The notes beneath the pieces were generated by a model. It was not told the origin of the DNA, made no database searches, and saw only the letters and a list, made by a program, of their open reading frames with translations. This document shows positions 24,982-34,759 of a stretch of DNA of 64,000 nucleotides, piece after piece (positions within the stretch are counted from its first letter, which is position 1; every line of letters starts with the position of its first letter). This DNA comes from Chitinophaga sp. sic0106 (GTDB taxonomy: Bacteria; Bacteroidota; Bacteroidia; Chitinophagales; Chitinophagaceae): assembly GCF_019219075.1 (NCBI RefSeq), contig NZ_JAHUWJ010000025.1, positions 1 to 64,000 of the forward strand, given 5' to 3'. The position numbers were made by a program, and so were the translations under genes.

Positions 24982-27384
24982 ATGATAGAAAATAACGAAC
25001 TCGCTATGAATATAGAAAGCCGGTTGTCATTCGAAGAATTCCGCAAGGAGGTGTTAAATGACTACAGGTTGGCCTGCGAAAGCAGAGAAGTTAGTCTGCT
25101 CGCCCGTAAGGAAGTACTTACCGGTAAAGCTAAGTTTGGCATTTTTGGAGATGGAAAGGAAGTGGCGCAGATAGCGATGTCCAAATATTTTCAGCCGGGG
25201 GACTTTCGCTCAGGTTATTACCGCGACCAGACTGTAGCTTTTGCTACTGGCATCGCCAACCCTGAACAGTTTTTTTCGCAGTTATACGCCGATCCGGATG
25301 TGAATCATGATCCGTTTTCCGGTGGCCGACAAATGAACTCGCACTTTGCTACCCCTAATATTGATAAGGAGGGTAATATGCTGCCATTAGTGGAGATGAA
25401 GAATTCAGCTGCTGACATGGCTCCAACAGCAGGTCAGATGCCCCGCGCATTAGGCCTGGCATTGGCGTCCAAGCTTTTCCGTAAAGTGGAGGAGCTGCAG
25501 GATATGAAGCATCTTTCCAACGGTGGTAATGAGATCGCATTCGCTACTATCGGTGACGCCTCTACGTCAGAAGGGCATTTCTGGGAAACCATGAACGCTG
25601 CAGGCGTATTGCAGGTGCCACTGGCAGTATTCGTTTGGGACGACGGCTACGGTATTTCCGTACCCCGTAAATACCAGACTACCAAAAACTCTATTTCCGC
25701 AGCCCTCGAAGGTTTCCGTAAAGCTAACGGAACCAATGGCTTCGACATATATAATATCAAAGGCTGGGATTATGCCGGCATGTGTGAAGTACTGGAATCT
25801 GCCATTCGCAAGATCCGTGAAACCCACATCCCTGCGCTCTTCCATGTGGAAGAAATCACACAGCCACAAGGCCACTCTACCAGCGGCTCGCACGAGCGTT
25901 ACAAAAGCAAGGAACGCCTCGCCTGGGAAAAAGAATTCGACTGTAACGTAAAAATGCGTTCCTGGATTATCGAAAATGCCCTGGCAGACGAACCTACGCT
26001 GGAAGCTATTGAAGCAGCAGCCAAAACTACTGCCCAGGATGCCCGCAAAGCAGCATGGGAAAAATACATTACCCCTATCAAGGCAGATGTACAGCAGTTT
26101 ATTGCCACTGCCACACCTGTGTTGGAAATTGCCGGCGCCAAAGCTGAATTTGTACAGAAAGCTATTCACGAAGTGCAGACCAATCGCGAGCCACAGCGCC
26201 GCGATATTCTGAAAGCTGCCGCTTCCATGCTCGTACGACTGAAAGCGCAGAAAAACGACGCGGCGGTACAGCAGCTGCAGGCTTACTACGATACTTACTT
26301 CCAACAGGAAAAGGAAAACTATACTTCAGGGTTACACGCCACCGGTGCCAACTCTGCCATGAATGTGCCGGTAATACCAGCCGCATATGGCGATGAGCCA
26401 ACCACTATCAATGGGTACGAAGTCCTGAACAAATACTTTGATCAGCTCTTTACCAACAACCCGAAAGTTTTTGCTTTTGGAGAAGATGTGGGTAAAATAG
26501 GAGACGTAAACCAGGGCTTTGCAGGCCTGCAACAAAAATATGGTGGTTTCCGTATAGCCGACACCGGTATCCGCGAACTGACTATCATGGGACAAGGGAT
26601 AGGAATGGCACTTCGCGGCCTTCGCCCTATCGCCGAAATCCAGTACCTCGATTACCTCCTGTACGGACTGCAACCACTCAGCGATGATGTGGCTTCCCTG
26701 CAATACCGCACTAAAGGCGCTATGTATTGCCCGCTGATCGTACGTACCCGTGGCCACCGCCTCGAAGGTATCTGGCACAGCGGATCTCCCATGGGAATGA
26801 TCATTAACTCCCTCCGCGGAATGTATGTTTGCGTACCTCGCAACATGGTACAGGCAGCCGGTATGTACAATACTTTACTGCAAGCCAACGAGCCTGCTAT
26901 CGTCATCGAATCACTGAACGGTTACCGTCTCAAAGAAAAACTGCCGGTTAACCTGAACGAATACACGGTGCCATTAGGTATCCCTGAAATTTTGAAACAG
27001 GGAGATGATGTAACCATCGTTACCTACGGTTCCATGACACGCATCGTGGAAGATGCAGTCAACACCCTCGAAGAACTGGGGGTTTCCTGCGAAGTAATTG
27101 ATGTGCAAACATTACTGCCTTTCGATATCAATCATATCATTGTTGAGTCGCTCAGGAAAACCAACCGCATCCTCTTTGCTGATGAAGATGTGCCTGGTGG
27201 TGGTACCGCCTACATGTTCCAGCAGGTGATGGAAGAGCAGGGTGGTTACCGCTGGCTCGATGTAGCACCACGTACCCTGAGCGCACAGGCCCACAGGCCG
27301 GCTTATGGCTCCGATGGCGATTACTTCTCCAAACCAAACGCAGAAGATGTCATCAAAGTAGTGATGGAAATGATGGAAGAATAG
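24982..27384 (+). CDS. 2-oxoacid dehydrogenase E1, fused alpha and beta subunits
   Basis: An 800-residue thiamine diphosphate enzyme that decarboxylates a 2-oxo acid (branched-chain or pyruvate type) and hands the acyl group to a lipoyl E2. The alpha half (residues about 15-400) carries the ThDP/Mg motif GDASTSEGHFWETMN...VWDDGYGIS and the phosphorylation-loop region HSTSGSHERY. The beta half (about 470-800) contains FAFGEDVGKIGDVNQGFAGLQQKYG, GIGMALRGLRPIAEIQYLDYL and the C-terminal transketolase-like domain. E2 and E3 genes are not adjacent, and substrate is inferred only at family level. Start may be 24982 or 25006 (MNIESRLSFEEF). It is transcribed alone, with a promoter element and a terminator. 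Confidence 0.9.
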   Translation: MIENNELAMNIESRLSFEEFRKEVLNDYRLACESREVSLLARKEVLTGKAKFGIFGDGKEVAQIAMSKYFQPGDFRSGYYRDQTVAFATGIANPEQFFSQLYADPDVNHDPFSGGRQMNSHFATPNIDKEGNMLPLVEMKNSAADMAPTAGQMPRALGLALASKLFRKVEELQDMKHLSNGGNEIAFATIGDASTSEGHFWETMNAAGVLQVPLAVFVWDDGYGISVPRKYQTTKNSISAALEGFRKANGTNGFDIYNIKGWDYAGMCEVLESAIRKIRETHIPALFHVEEITQPQGHSTSGSHERYKSKERLAWEKEFDCNVKMRSWIIENALADEPTLEAIEAAAKTTAQDARKAAWEKYITPIKADVQQFIATATPVLEIAGAKAEFVQKAIHEVQTNREPQRRDILKAAASMLVRLKAQKNDAAVQQLQAYYDTYFQQEKENYTSGLHATGANSAMNVPVIPAAYGDEPTTINGYEVLNKYFDQLFTNNPKVFAFGEDVGKIGDVNQGFAGLQQKYGGFRIADTGIRELTIMGQGIGMALRGLRPIAEIQYLDYLLYGLQPLSDDVASLQYRTKGAMYCPLIVRTRGHRLEGIWHSGSPMGMIINSLRGMYVCVPRNMVQAAGMYNTLLQANEPAIVIESLNGYRLKEKLPVNLNEYTVPLGIPEILKQGDDVTIVTYGSMTRIVEDAVNTLEELGVSCEVIDVQTLLPFDINHIIVESLRKTNRILFADEDVPGGGTAYMFQQVMEEQGGYRWLDVAPRTLSAQAHRPAYGSDGDYFSKPNAEDVIKVVMEMMEE

Positions 27385-27407
27385 CCGACAAACAATCGTA
27401 ATATATT

Positions 27408-27440
27408 AAAAGACCGATCTATCCTGATCGGTCTTTTTTT
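27408..27440 (+). terminator. Rho-independent terminator after the E1 gene
   Basis: AAAAGACCGATC (27408-27419) pairs with GATCGGTCTTTT (27426-27437) and the T run continues to seven. Confidence 0.9.
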
Positions 27441-27615
27441 GTGTCATAATACTGCCAGAAAAAAACACCCGACTAGTAAATAATAAACGTAAAAATTACC
27501 TTCAATTTGTTGATGACCCGACCCAGCGCAAAACAGTGAACAAGCACCAGTGAACGCAGTTAATTCCCTTTGTACACGGAGCACTAATTATATGCTAAAC
27601 CAAAATCCGATCACG

Positions 27616-28929
27616 ATGAAAAAGTACCCTATTATTATGCTTTGCCTGCTGCTGGCAGCATGTGCAAAAAGCATTGACAGTGAACTACAGGAAAAAAGTA
27701 ATTCTCCCAAAGCCACCACGGAGCTGGTTACAACGGATACGGTTACTTTATACAGTAACGGTTACGTATATCCGAAGGAGCAGAGTAACGGCTATGGTAC
27801 CATCGGTACTTCCGGGCTCGGCGCCTGGACAGACACTTCCGGTGTTACCAAAGTTTATTTCTATCCCACTACTACCGGTAGCATTAATGTATCTATCCGG
27901 GTAAAGGCACCCTCTAATACCAACACGCTGCGTATCCGCCTGGATAGCGCTGGTACCAGCTATAATGTAGTGGTAAATCAAACGTCTTCGTACGTGACGC
28001 TCAACGTCGGTACTTTTAATATTTCGTCGGCTAACTATCATTGTATAGAAATCAAAGCCGTTACGAAAAATGGTACCTACCTGCCGGATGTACAATCGGT
28101 GGTGATCACCAGTTCATTAGGACTGAAGTACAACAAAAGTCAGTACCGCGGCGCCCCGGCTACCCATCTCAGTTACAAATATCCGGGGGATAGCGCTATT
28201 TCCTGGTTTTACACGGAAATAAATGTGCCCGCCGGTGCCGATCCACTGTATGCCTACTATATGACCAATGGTTTCTGGGATGGTTACTTCGGTATACAGG
28301 TAAACTCCCCAACAGAACGCAGAATCCTTTTCAGCATCTGGAGTAATTACAATACAAATGATCCGAATGAAATCCCGGCGGACTACGCCGTAACGCTGGT
28401 GCGCAAAGGGACCGGCGTGGTGGATAACGCATTTGGTAACGAAGGCTCCGGTGGCCAAACGTATCTCATATTCCCATGGGTAACGGGCAATACCTACAAA
28501 ATGCTGGTACATGCGGAAGCCTCCGGTACGCATACCCTCTTTACTGCCTGGTACTATGCGCCTGAAAACGCCGCCTGGAAGCTGCTGGCAGAATGGGATA
28601 AGTCCAAAACCAACGGACAGCTGCTGGGAGGACTGTATTCATTCGTGGAAAACTTTAGCAGCAACGGACAAAATTATTTTAAGGCACGCTACGGCAACCA
28701 ATGGGTATGTACTAAAAATGGTAACTGGATAGAAGTCACGCAGGCCACTTTCTCTACCACCGCCAGTGATGCCGCACACCAGCGCTACGATATTGGCGGA
28801 GGTATTGAGTCTGGCATGATGTATATGTACAGTGGAGGATTCCGCCAGGTAGGTAATAGTGTAGGGGTCACCTACACCCGGCCTTCCAGCGGCAGTGCCC
28901 CATCCGTAAACCTTTCCACACTTCCTTAA
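27616..28929 (+). CDS. Lipoprotein with DUF5077 and DUF3472 domains
   Basis: A 437-residue protein with a lipoprotein signal (MKKYPIIMLCLLLAAC, lipobox LAAC). Residues about 45-165 resemble the carbohydrate-binding-like DUF5077 domain (YSNGYVYPKEQSNGYGTIGTSGLGAW...), and the rest fits DUF3472 (WFYTEINVPAGADPLYAYYMTNGFWDGYFGIQVNSPTERRILFSIW). These proteins are exported in Bacteroidota and probably bind glycans; no activity is established. The ATG at 27616 is used because it begins the lipobox signal. The gene faces the SusCD locus tail-to-tail across a shared terminator, so a role in the same glycan system is plausible but not shown. Confidence 0.8.
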   Translation: MKKYPIIMLCLLLAACAKSIDSELQEKSNSPKATTELVTTDTVTLYSNGYVYPKEQSNGYGTIGTSGLGAWTDTSGVTKVYFYPTTTGSINVSIRVKAPSNTNTLRIRLDSAGTSYNVVVNQTSSYVTLNVGTFNISSANYHCIEIKAVTKNGTYLPDVQSVVITSSLGLKYNKSQYRGAPATHLSYKYPGDSAISWFYTEINVPAGADPLYAYYMTNGFWDGYFGIQVNSPTERRILFSIWSNYNTNDPNEIPADYAVTLVRKGTGVVDNAFGNEGSGGQTYLIFPWVTGNTYKMLVHAEASGTHTLFTAWYYAPENAAWKLLAEWDKSKTNGQLLGGLYSFVENFSSNGQNYFKARYGNQWVCTKNGNWIEVTQATFSTTASDAAHQRYDIGGGIESGMMYMYSGGFRQVGNSVGVTYTRPSSGSAPSVNLSTLP

Positions 28930-28956
28930 TGGTGCGGTGCTCCGTGTAAAATAGGC

Positions 28957-29003
28957 GAAGCCACTACAAAGCATATGATAATGCTGGTGTAGTGGCTTCT
29001 TTA
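28957..29003. terminator. Bidirectional terminator between the DUF3472 and susD genes
   Basis: GAAGCCACTACA (28957-28968) pairs with TGTAGTGGCTTC (28988-28999), with a further AGCAT/ATGCT stem inside. T-rich tails lie on the plus side, and the position between convergent genes suggests use in both directions. Confidence 0.75.
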
Positions 29004-29154
29004 ATAAATCAATTAATCAGTTGCAGGCTTAGTTAATTATTTATGGCGCTGCAAAGGTGGGGTAATATCTCCGTCTTTTGAAAGGCAGGCGCCTTAATTA
29101 ATGATTTCTTTACATGGATGAAAGGCCGACTCTTTTTAAAAAGCGATTTTAAGC

Positions 29155-30924
29155 CTAATTCCAGCCCGGATTCTGCGTCATGGTATTACCGGGTACCTGT
29201 AACTCTCCAAGAGGCACAGGGAGCAGGTAATCGCGGTTTACGTTGAATTTGTAACCGTTACTCAGGGATCCTACCTTCTGGAAAGGTTCGATGTAACCAT
29301 CCGCATCCACCGGATAACCGGACAGGAGGCTGGTGGAAACGCGGCCCTGCCACTGTTTCAGCTTAGCGCCCTTGGGCTTCCAGCCCACCAGCAGTCGCTG
29401 TGCAGCACCCCAGCGGTAAATATCATCTCTTCTGAAACCTTCGCAGGCAAGCTCTATCCTGCGTTCCCTGCGGATCTCATTCATCACTGCACTTAACTGG
29501 GGAAATATCCACTTAGGATCAGTAATAATGGCGCCAATATTGAGTTTGGGCATCCCAACCCTGTCGCGGAGTTTGTTAATGGTGAGATCTACATCTCCCT
29601 GTGTTAAAACTCCTAATTCCGCTTTAGCCTCTGCATTTATCAGCAACACTTCTGCATAGCGCATCAGGATCAGGCCGGTGGTGCCCAGTTCTGCTGCATA
29701 CTGTTGCGCATAGTCGGTATTGTGCCCTTTGTACACCTGGTAACCGGTAGCAGGGCGGTTTTCGCTGGAAGCATCGAACGTAGGTATCTGGAATAACAGG
29801 TTGGCAGCACCGTTTGGCTGATTGCTGGTAACGATGTGATTGCCATCATTTACATACATGGTTTGTGCCAGCCGTGGATCGCGGCCGGTTACCACCAGCT
29901 GCAGTGAATCATCGCCCTTATAAAGCGTGCTTACGGAAATTGGCTGCCCGTCTGCACACAGGTAATCATCCACCAGGCTTTTAGTCAAACCTCTGCCCGC
30001 ACCGGTATTCGTATATCTGTGCCAGTTATGGGAAGGACCGGTCGTAACATTGTACTGCCGCCAGAAAATTACTTCCTTGCTGCCAGCATAATCTACCTGG
30101 TTAAACAACGACCAGTAGCCGTAATTCTTACCTACATTATCCAGTGTAAACACGCCACTACTCATTACTGCGGCGGATGCATCCAGGGCTTTCTGCAGAT
30201 ATTTGTCAGGTGTGGAACCCGTTACACCGAAAGGCGTACCGGCCTGATATTTTTCCCAGGTGCCCTCGTACAGGGCTATACGTGCCTGTAATGCCTGTGC
30301 AAATTCTTTATAAACGCGGTTGGCCTGTGCAGTTCCCTTTGCAGGCAATAAGGCGATCGCACTATCGAGGTCGGCAATGATTGAATCTGCAATCACATTA
30401 CGTGGTAATCTTTTGTTGTACACCTCTTCTGATGCCGGGTCCAGCACCTGGCTTACCCATGGCAGATCGCCATAGTTACGCAGCATGTTGAAATACCAGT
30501 AGGCCCTGAAAAAGCGGGCTTCGCCCACATAGGTTTTAACGTTGCTCCATGGCTCGTTTACCTTGGAGTAATTAGCCAGCAGATAGTTGATGTTACGCAG
30601 ATTTCCCCAGGAAGCGATACTCCAGTTATCAGAGGTGGCAGGTACCACGCTTTCACCATTCATGCGGGTGTTGTAGCTGATGTAGACCATGTTATCTGAA
30701 CCCTGGTCTGCATCTTCCCCATAAATGCCAATGGTGCCAAATCCCGTATAGGCGGGGAAGTTATTGTAAAAACTGTTGGCGTACAGCTTCAGGTCATTGG
30801 AGGTTTTCCAGTATTGTGCGTCACTGATCACCGTTTCGGGTGATCTCTCCAGAAAACTTTTTTTACAAGCAAAAAGTACGGACGACAATAGTATAGTGGC
30901 GGTTAATATCTTCGGAAATCGCAT
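29155..30924 (-). CDS. SusD/RagB-family outer-membrane lipoprotein
   Basis: A 589-residue surface lipoprotein that captures a glycan or other nutrient for the SusC transporter. It has a lipobox near the start (LLSSVLFAC at about residues 12-20), the N-terminal helical region (PETVISDAQYWKTSNDLKLYANSFYNNFPAY), ARFFRAYWYFNMLRNYGDLPWV and the C-terminal AVMNEIRRERRIELACEGFRRDDIYRWGAA of RagB/SusD proteins. Length is normal. It is 18 bp downstream of susC, the last gene of the locus. Substrate cannot be predicted, since no glycoside hydrolase, sulfatase or peptidase gene is adjacent. Confidence 0.95.
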   Translation of the reverse strand: MRFPKILTATILLSSVLFACKKSFLERSPETVISDAQYWKTSNDLKLYANSFYNNFPAYTGFGTIGIYGEDADQGSDNMVYISYNTRMNGESVVPATSDNWSIASWGNLRNINYLLANYSKVNEPWSNVKTYVGEARFFRAYWYFNMLRNYGDLPWVSQVLDPASEEVYNKRLPRNVIADSIIADLDSAIALLPAKGTAQANRVYKEFAQALQARIALYEGTWEKYQAGTPFGVTGSTPDKYLQKALDASAAVMSSGVFTLDNVGKNYGYWSLFNQVDYAGSKEVIFWRQYNVTTGPSHNWHRYTNTGAGRGLTKSLVDDYLCADGQPISVSTLYKGDDSLQLVVTGRDPRLAQTMYVNDGNHIVTSNQPNGAANLLFQIPTFDASSENRPATGYQVYKGHNTDYAQQYAAELGTTGLILMRYAEVLLINAEAKAELGVLTQGDVDLTINKLRDRVGMPKLNIGAIITDPKWIFPQLSAVMNEIRRERRIELACEGFRRDDIYRWGAAQRLLVGWKPKGAKLKQWQGRVSTSLLSGYPVDADGYIEPFQKVGSLSNGYKFNVNRDYLLPVPLGELQVPGNTMTQNPGWN

Positions 30925-30942
30925 ATGCTCAAATGTTTTTAA

Positions 30943-33900
30943 TTAGAGAATTACATTGATACCACAAGACCAGGTTCTTTGCAACGGATAGATTTTCGCA
31001 TCGCTGATGGAGAGTTCCGGATCAATTGTTTTGGCCATTTTAGTGAAGGTGGCAAGGTTTTCAGCGCTGAAGTATATACGTACTTTTTGTGCGCGGATGT
31101 GCGACAGTATCTGTGCAGGAATAGTATATCCCAGCTGCAGATTTTTAATACGCAGGTACGCTCCGTTTTGTAAATAGCGGGTTTGCGTTTGTGTGTTCTT
31201 ATCGTTTTCACCACTCATGTAAAACTTAGGGAAGTAACCACCCTGGTTGGTAGCTGACCAGCGGTCGTAGTGGATACTGAAAGGAGAGCTTTGCCACTCA
31301 CTTCCAACGATGCCCCAGAAGTAGTTGGAACCTACCCATGCATCTCTTTTGGCAACGCCCTGCATAAAGATGCCCAGGTCAAAACCTTTGTAGTCAAAAG
31401 AAAGATTCAGGCTGTACTGATAGCGCGGAGTGTTATTACCGATAATACGACGATCACCACTGCTGTCCAGCGTGTTTTTACCGTTGTTGATAACCCCGTC
31501 ATTGTTGAGGTCCTGGTAGATCACGTCACCTGCACGCCAGGTGCTGTTCCAGAACTGCGCTTTAGGCGCTTTGGCAGCATCGGCATCAGTCGCATATAAT
31601 CCGGAGGATACGTAGCCCCAAATATCACCCATGTTCTGCCCTTCGTAGAAGGTGGAGAGGGATCGGGAAGGATTGTTGTATTTCACGACCTGTCCTTTAT
31701 AGTCGGAGAGGTTAGCGCGTACGGAGTAACCTACTTTTCCGATGCGGTCGTTCCACTGCATAGTGAGTTCAAAACCAGTAGTACGTATAGCCGCATTGTT
31801 CACCCTTGGTACTGCTGCACCCAGGATAGCGGGTAGGACCTGCGCAGGTCCTGCAAAATCATCTGCTTTACGGATATAGTAATCGAAGTTGACATTTAAT
31901 CTCTCCTTAAACATACTAAAGTCAGCACCTATATCATAGGAAGTAGTAGTAACCCAGGTTAGCTCCGGATTTACGAGGGAAGGCTGACTAACTGATGCTT
32001 GTTTATTGCCGCCAAACAGCCAGGAAGTATTGTTAGGCCGTGTGGTTGCAAGGCTCGGATAAAACGGATAGTAGGTGCCAATAGCCGGATCGCCGAGGAA
32101 TAACTGATCCGGTGAGGAACCAAATGAACCACGGAGCTTGAAAGTATTTACCACATTGCTGATGGGCTGCCAGAATTTTTCCCGGTCGATGTTCCAGCCG
32201 GCAGAAATGCCCGGGCTGAATTTCCATCTGTTATCGGACAGGAAGCGGGAAGTACCATCATAACGGCCGTTAATTTCTAACAGGTATTTATCTGCAAATG
32301 CATAATTAAATCTGCCAAAAAAGCCTTCCACCGCCAGTCTGCGAACCTGATCACCCACCGATGGCGTGGTATTATAGGTCAGGTTCAGGGAAGGGATATC
32401 GTTGGAATACAGCAGCGAATTGGATGCGGAGTAAGATGTATAGTTGGTAAGCTCGCTGGTGAAGCCGCCCAGTATTTTAAAATTGTGTTTATTAAAAGTC
32501 TTTTCATAGGAAGAAAACGCATTCACGATGTGGTGTTCGTACCGGTAATTGGAACGGGAAAAGCCGTTGGGCGTGGTACCGCTAACCGGTGCTGTGGAGC
32601 CGTCGGGCAAATAGACGAATACGGTTTTAGTATGATTCTGTTCATCGTAAAGATCTCCATCAAACGTATAGTTGGCGGTGATATTCCAATCTTTGAGCGG
32701 AGTGATTTTAAATTCACCGGTGATCATAGGCTGGTCCTCGGTATACTTCATTCGGCCGCCTTGCTGGTGCAGTAATACATCGCTTGGGTCGGAGTAGTTG
32801 CCATCCGGATTTTTCAGTTGCACGGTAGGGAATTTGCGGGCAATCTGGTGCATATAGTTACCACCTGTTTTACCTGAGTAGGTATTAGGTGTGTTATACA
32901 GCGTACGGCTGATGGTGCTGCGCAGGTTAAACTGCAGCCAGCTGGTGATATTAGAACTTACGTTGGCGCGGATATTAAAGCGCTTGAAATCATCATCACC
33001 GAAGTTGAACATCCCGGCTTTATCGTTGTAGCCGATACCGATATAGTAGTTGCTTTTATCAGAAGCGCCGCTGATGCCGATATTATGTTGCTGACTGAAT
33101 GCAAAATCTTTAAAATAGATTTTAAACCAGTCGTTATTGGCGTTGGAAGTATTCCAGGAAGTCCAGTCGTTTGGTACCGCAGGATTTTTCATAGCTTCTT
33201 CCTTGAGTGTACCTGCCTGGTAGTCCTTGATACGTTGCAGGGTAGCATCGTCGAAAAATGGGGCGCGACCTGCATTTACGAAAGCTTCGTTGTAGAGGTT
33301 GGCGAAGTCCAGGGAGTTCATCATTTTTGGCAGGTTGATGGTTTGTGCCCACGACAGGTTGTTGTCGTAAGTAATTTTAGTGGGCTGTCCTGCCTTGCCT
33401 TTTTTAGTAGTGATGAGGATCACGCCGTAAGGGGCGGAAGAACCGTAGATAGCAGTGGAGGCTGCATCTTTAAGTACAGAGATGCTTTCCACATCAGAAG
33501 GGTTGAGGGCGTTGATATCTCCACCCTGTATACCATCGATCACGATGAGCGGGCCGCCGGATTGCGTACCACCGGAGGAGTTGATTCCCGTATAGCCGCG
33601 CACGTTAATGCTTTGTGTAGCGTTGGGTGCGCCACCGCCGGTAGTAGTGGAGATGTTAAGGCCTGCTACCATCCCCTGGAGAGCTTGTGTAACACGTGTG
33701 ATAGGCCTGTTTTCCAGCACTTTACCGGACACCTGTGCTACCGCGCCGGTGAGGTTTACTTTCTTCTGAGTGCCATAACCCACCACCACTACGTTTTCCA
33801 GCTGTGATACTTCTGCGAGGAATTTCACGTTGATGCGTGATCTGCCGTTTACGGCGATTTCCTGTGTTTGGAAGCCGATGTTGGAAATCACGATGGTAGC

Positions 33901-34428
33901 GTTGTCGGGTATATTTGCCAGGGAGAATTCACCGTTGACATTGGATACGGTTGCTTTCTTACTTCCTTTTACCAGGATGGTGGCGCCGGGGACGGGGTTG
34001 CCGCTGTCGTCCGCTATTTTTCCATGCAGCGTATCAGCAGGCGGCATTGCCGGCGATGGTGGTGCAGTGGCTTTGTTCAGTACGATGGTTTCTTTGATCA
34101 CTTTCCAGGAGAGGCCCTGGTCTTTCACGAGCAGGTCGAGCACGGTGGTGAGTGGCGCGTCGGTAACGCTGATGCTGACGTTTTTTGCCTGGTTGAGCAG
34201 GCCGGCATGGTACCAGAATTTGTAGCCTGATTGCTTTTCGATTTCAGTCAGTGCTTCCTGGATCGGCCGGTCGGTTTTACTCATGGTGATTTTCTGGGCG
34301 AGGCCATGGGCGCTTACCTGCAGGAAACCTACCAACAAAAGTACCGTTGTTAGTTTCATAACTTTCCAGATTTTGGTGGGTCGTTTGTGACGACTTAAAC
34401 GATTTAGCAGAGTTGTAAATAACTGCAT
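30943..34428 (-). CDS. SusC/RagA-family TonB-dependent transporter with STN domain
   Basis: A 1161-residue outer-membrane transporter. Order: signal segment (MKLTTVLLLVGFLQVSAHGLAQ; the reading may begin here, 23 codons in, or at the longer ATG used), an STN domain of secretin/TonB type (about 50-115, PIQEALTEIEKQSGYKFWYHAG), a carboxypeptidase-regulatory-like domain (about 130-215, GKIADDSGNPVPGATILVKGSKKATVSNVNGEF), the TonB plug (VVVGYGTQKKVNLTGAV, SINVRGYTGI, ISVLKDAASTAIYGSSAPYGVILITTKKG) and the 22-strand barrel. The STN domain is the part that signals to a FecR anti-sigma factor in such systems, and the gene lies downstream of an ECF sigma and FecR pair on the same strand. Confidence 0.95.
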   Translation of the reverse strand: MQLFTTLLNRLSRHKRPTKIWKVMKLTTVLLLVGFLQVSAHGLAQKITMSKTDRPIQEALTEIEKQSGYKFWYHAGLLNQAKNVSISVTDAPLTTVLDLLVKDQGLSWKVIKETIVLNKATAPPSPAMPPADTLHGKIADDSGNPVPGATILVKGSKKATVSNVNGEFSLANIPDNATIVISNIGFQTQEIAVNGRSRINVKFLAEVSQLENVVVVGYGTQKKVNLTGAVAQVSGKVLENRPITRVTQALQGMVAGLNISTTTGGGAPNATQSINVRGYTGINSSGGTQSGGPLIVIDGIQGGDINALNPSDVESISVLKDAASTAIYGSSAPYGVILITTKKGKAGQPTKITYDNNLSWAQTINLPKMMNSLDFANLYNEAFVNAGRAPFFDDATLQRIKDYQAGTLKEEAMKNPAVPNDWTSWNTSNANNDWFKIYFKDFAFSQQHNIGISGASDKSNYYIGIGYNDKAGMFNFGDDDFKRFNIRANVSSNITSWLQFNLRSTISRTLYNTPNTYSGKTGGNYMHQIARKFPTVQLKNPDGNYSDPSDVLLHQQGGRMKYTEDQPMITGEFKITPLKDWNITANYTFDGDLYDEQNHTKTVFVYLPDGSTAPVSGTTPNGFSRSNYRYEHHIVNAFSSYEKTFNKHNFKILGGFTSELTNYTSYSASNSLLYSNDIPSLNLTYNTTPSVGDQVRRLAVEGFFGRFNYAFADKYLLEINGRYDGTSRFLSDNRWKFSPGISAGWNIDREKFWQPISNVVNTFKLRGSFGSSPDQLFLGDPAIGTYYPFYPSLATTRPNNTSWLFGGNKQASVSQPSLVNPELTWVTTTSYDIGADFSMFKERLNVNFDYYIRKADDFAGPAQVLPAILGAAVPRVNNAAIRTTGFELTMQWNDRIGKVGYSVRANLSDYKGQVVKYNNPSRSLSTFYEGQNMGDIWGYVSSGLYATDADAAKAPKAQFWNSTWRAGDVIYQDLNNDGVINNGKNTLDSSGDRRIIGNNTPRYQYSLNLSFDYKGFDLGIFMQGVAKRDAWVGSNYFWGIVGSEWQSSPFSIHYDRWSATNQGGYFPKFYMSGENDKNTQTQTRYLQNGAYLRIKNLQLGYTIPAQILSHIRAQKVRIYFSAENLATFTKMAKTIDPELSISDAKIYPLQRTWSCGINVIL

Positions 34429-34759
34429 GTTTGGATGAATTAAGGATACTAGAATAGTGGGACAGGGGATTACGTCCGTGACGTAGCTGTCCGGTTTAGT
34501 GTCATTTGGAATTAGGTGAGCATTAGGATTGCGGAGGATATTTATCCTCAGGCAAATTGTTCACTGTGATGTACCTGATTATTTTCAGGTGAGGCTTGCG
34601 GATGGCGCTTGACAAGGAGTTGCTAAAAACATAAATTTGATTTAGGTGATAAAAAAATGCTTGATCGTATTGTGTTTATTGCCATTGGAACCGGGTTATG
34701 TTGGCGCATGCCCGGTTTTATTTTGAATCATGTAACTTACATGATAACTATATTGATAT
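34429..34759 (-). other. susC-fecR intergenic region
   Basis: A 331-bp region with no gene seen. It should hold the susC promoter on the minus strand, possibly the target of the nearby ECF sigma, but I could not identify its element. A hairpin AACCGGG (34689-34695) with CCCGGTT (34711-34717) has its T-rich tail on the plus strand only, so it would not terminate fecR transcripts in the classic way. Confidence 0.4.

Noticed and set aside
27536-27555. GTGAAC pair resembling the ATGAAC operator
   Set aside because: Spacing is 14 bp rather than 9 and there is no element 30 bp downstream of the last site like that in the micropeptide units.
34689-34724. Hairpin with T-rich tail between susC and fecR as a terminator
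   Set aside because: The tail is on the plus strand, but all genes around are on the minus strand.
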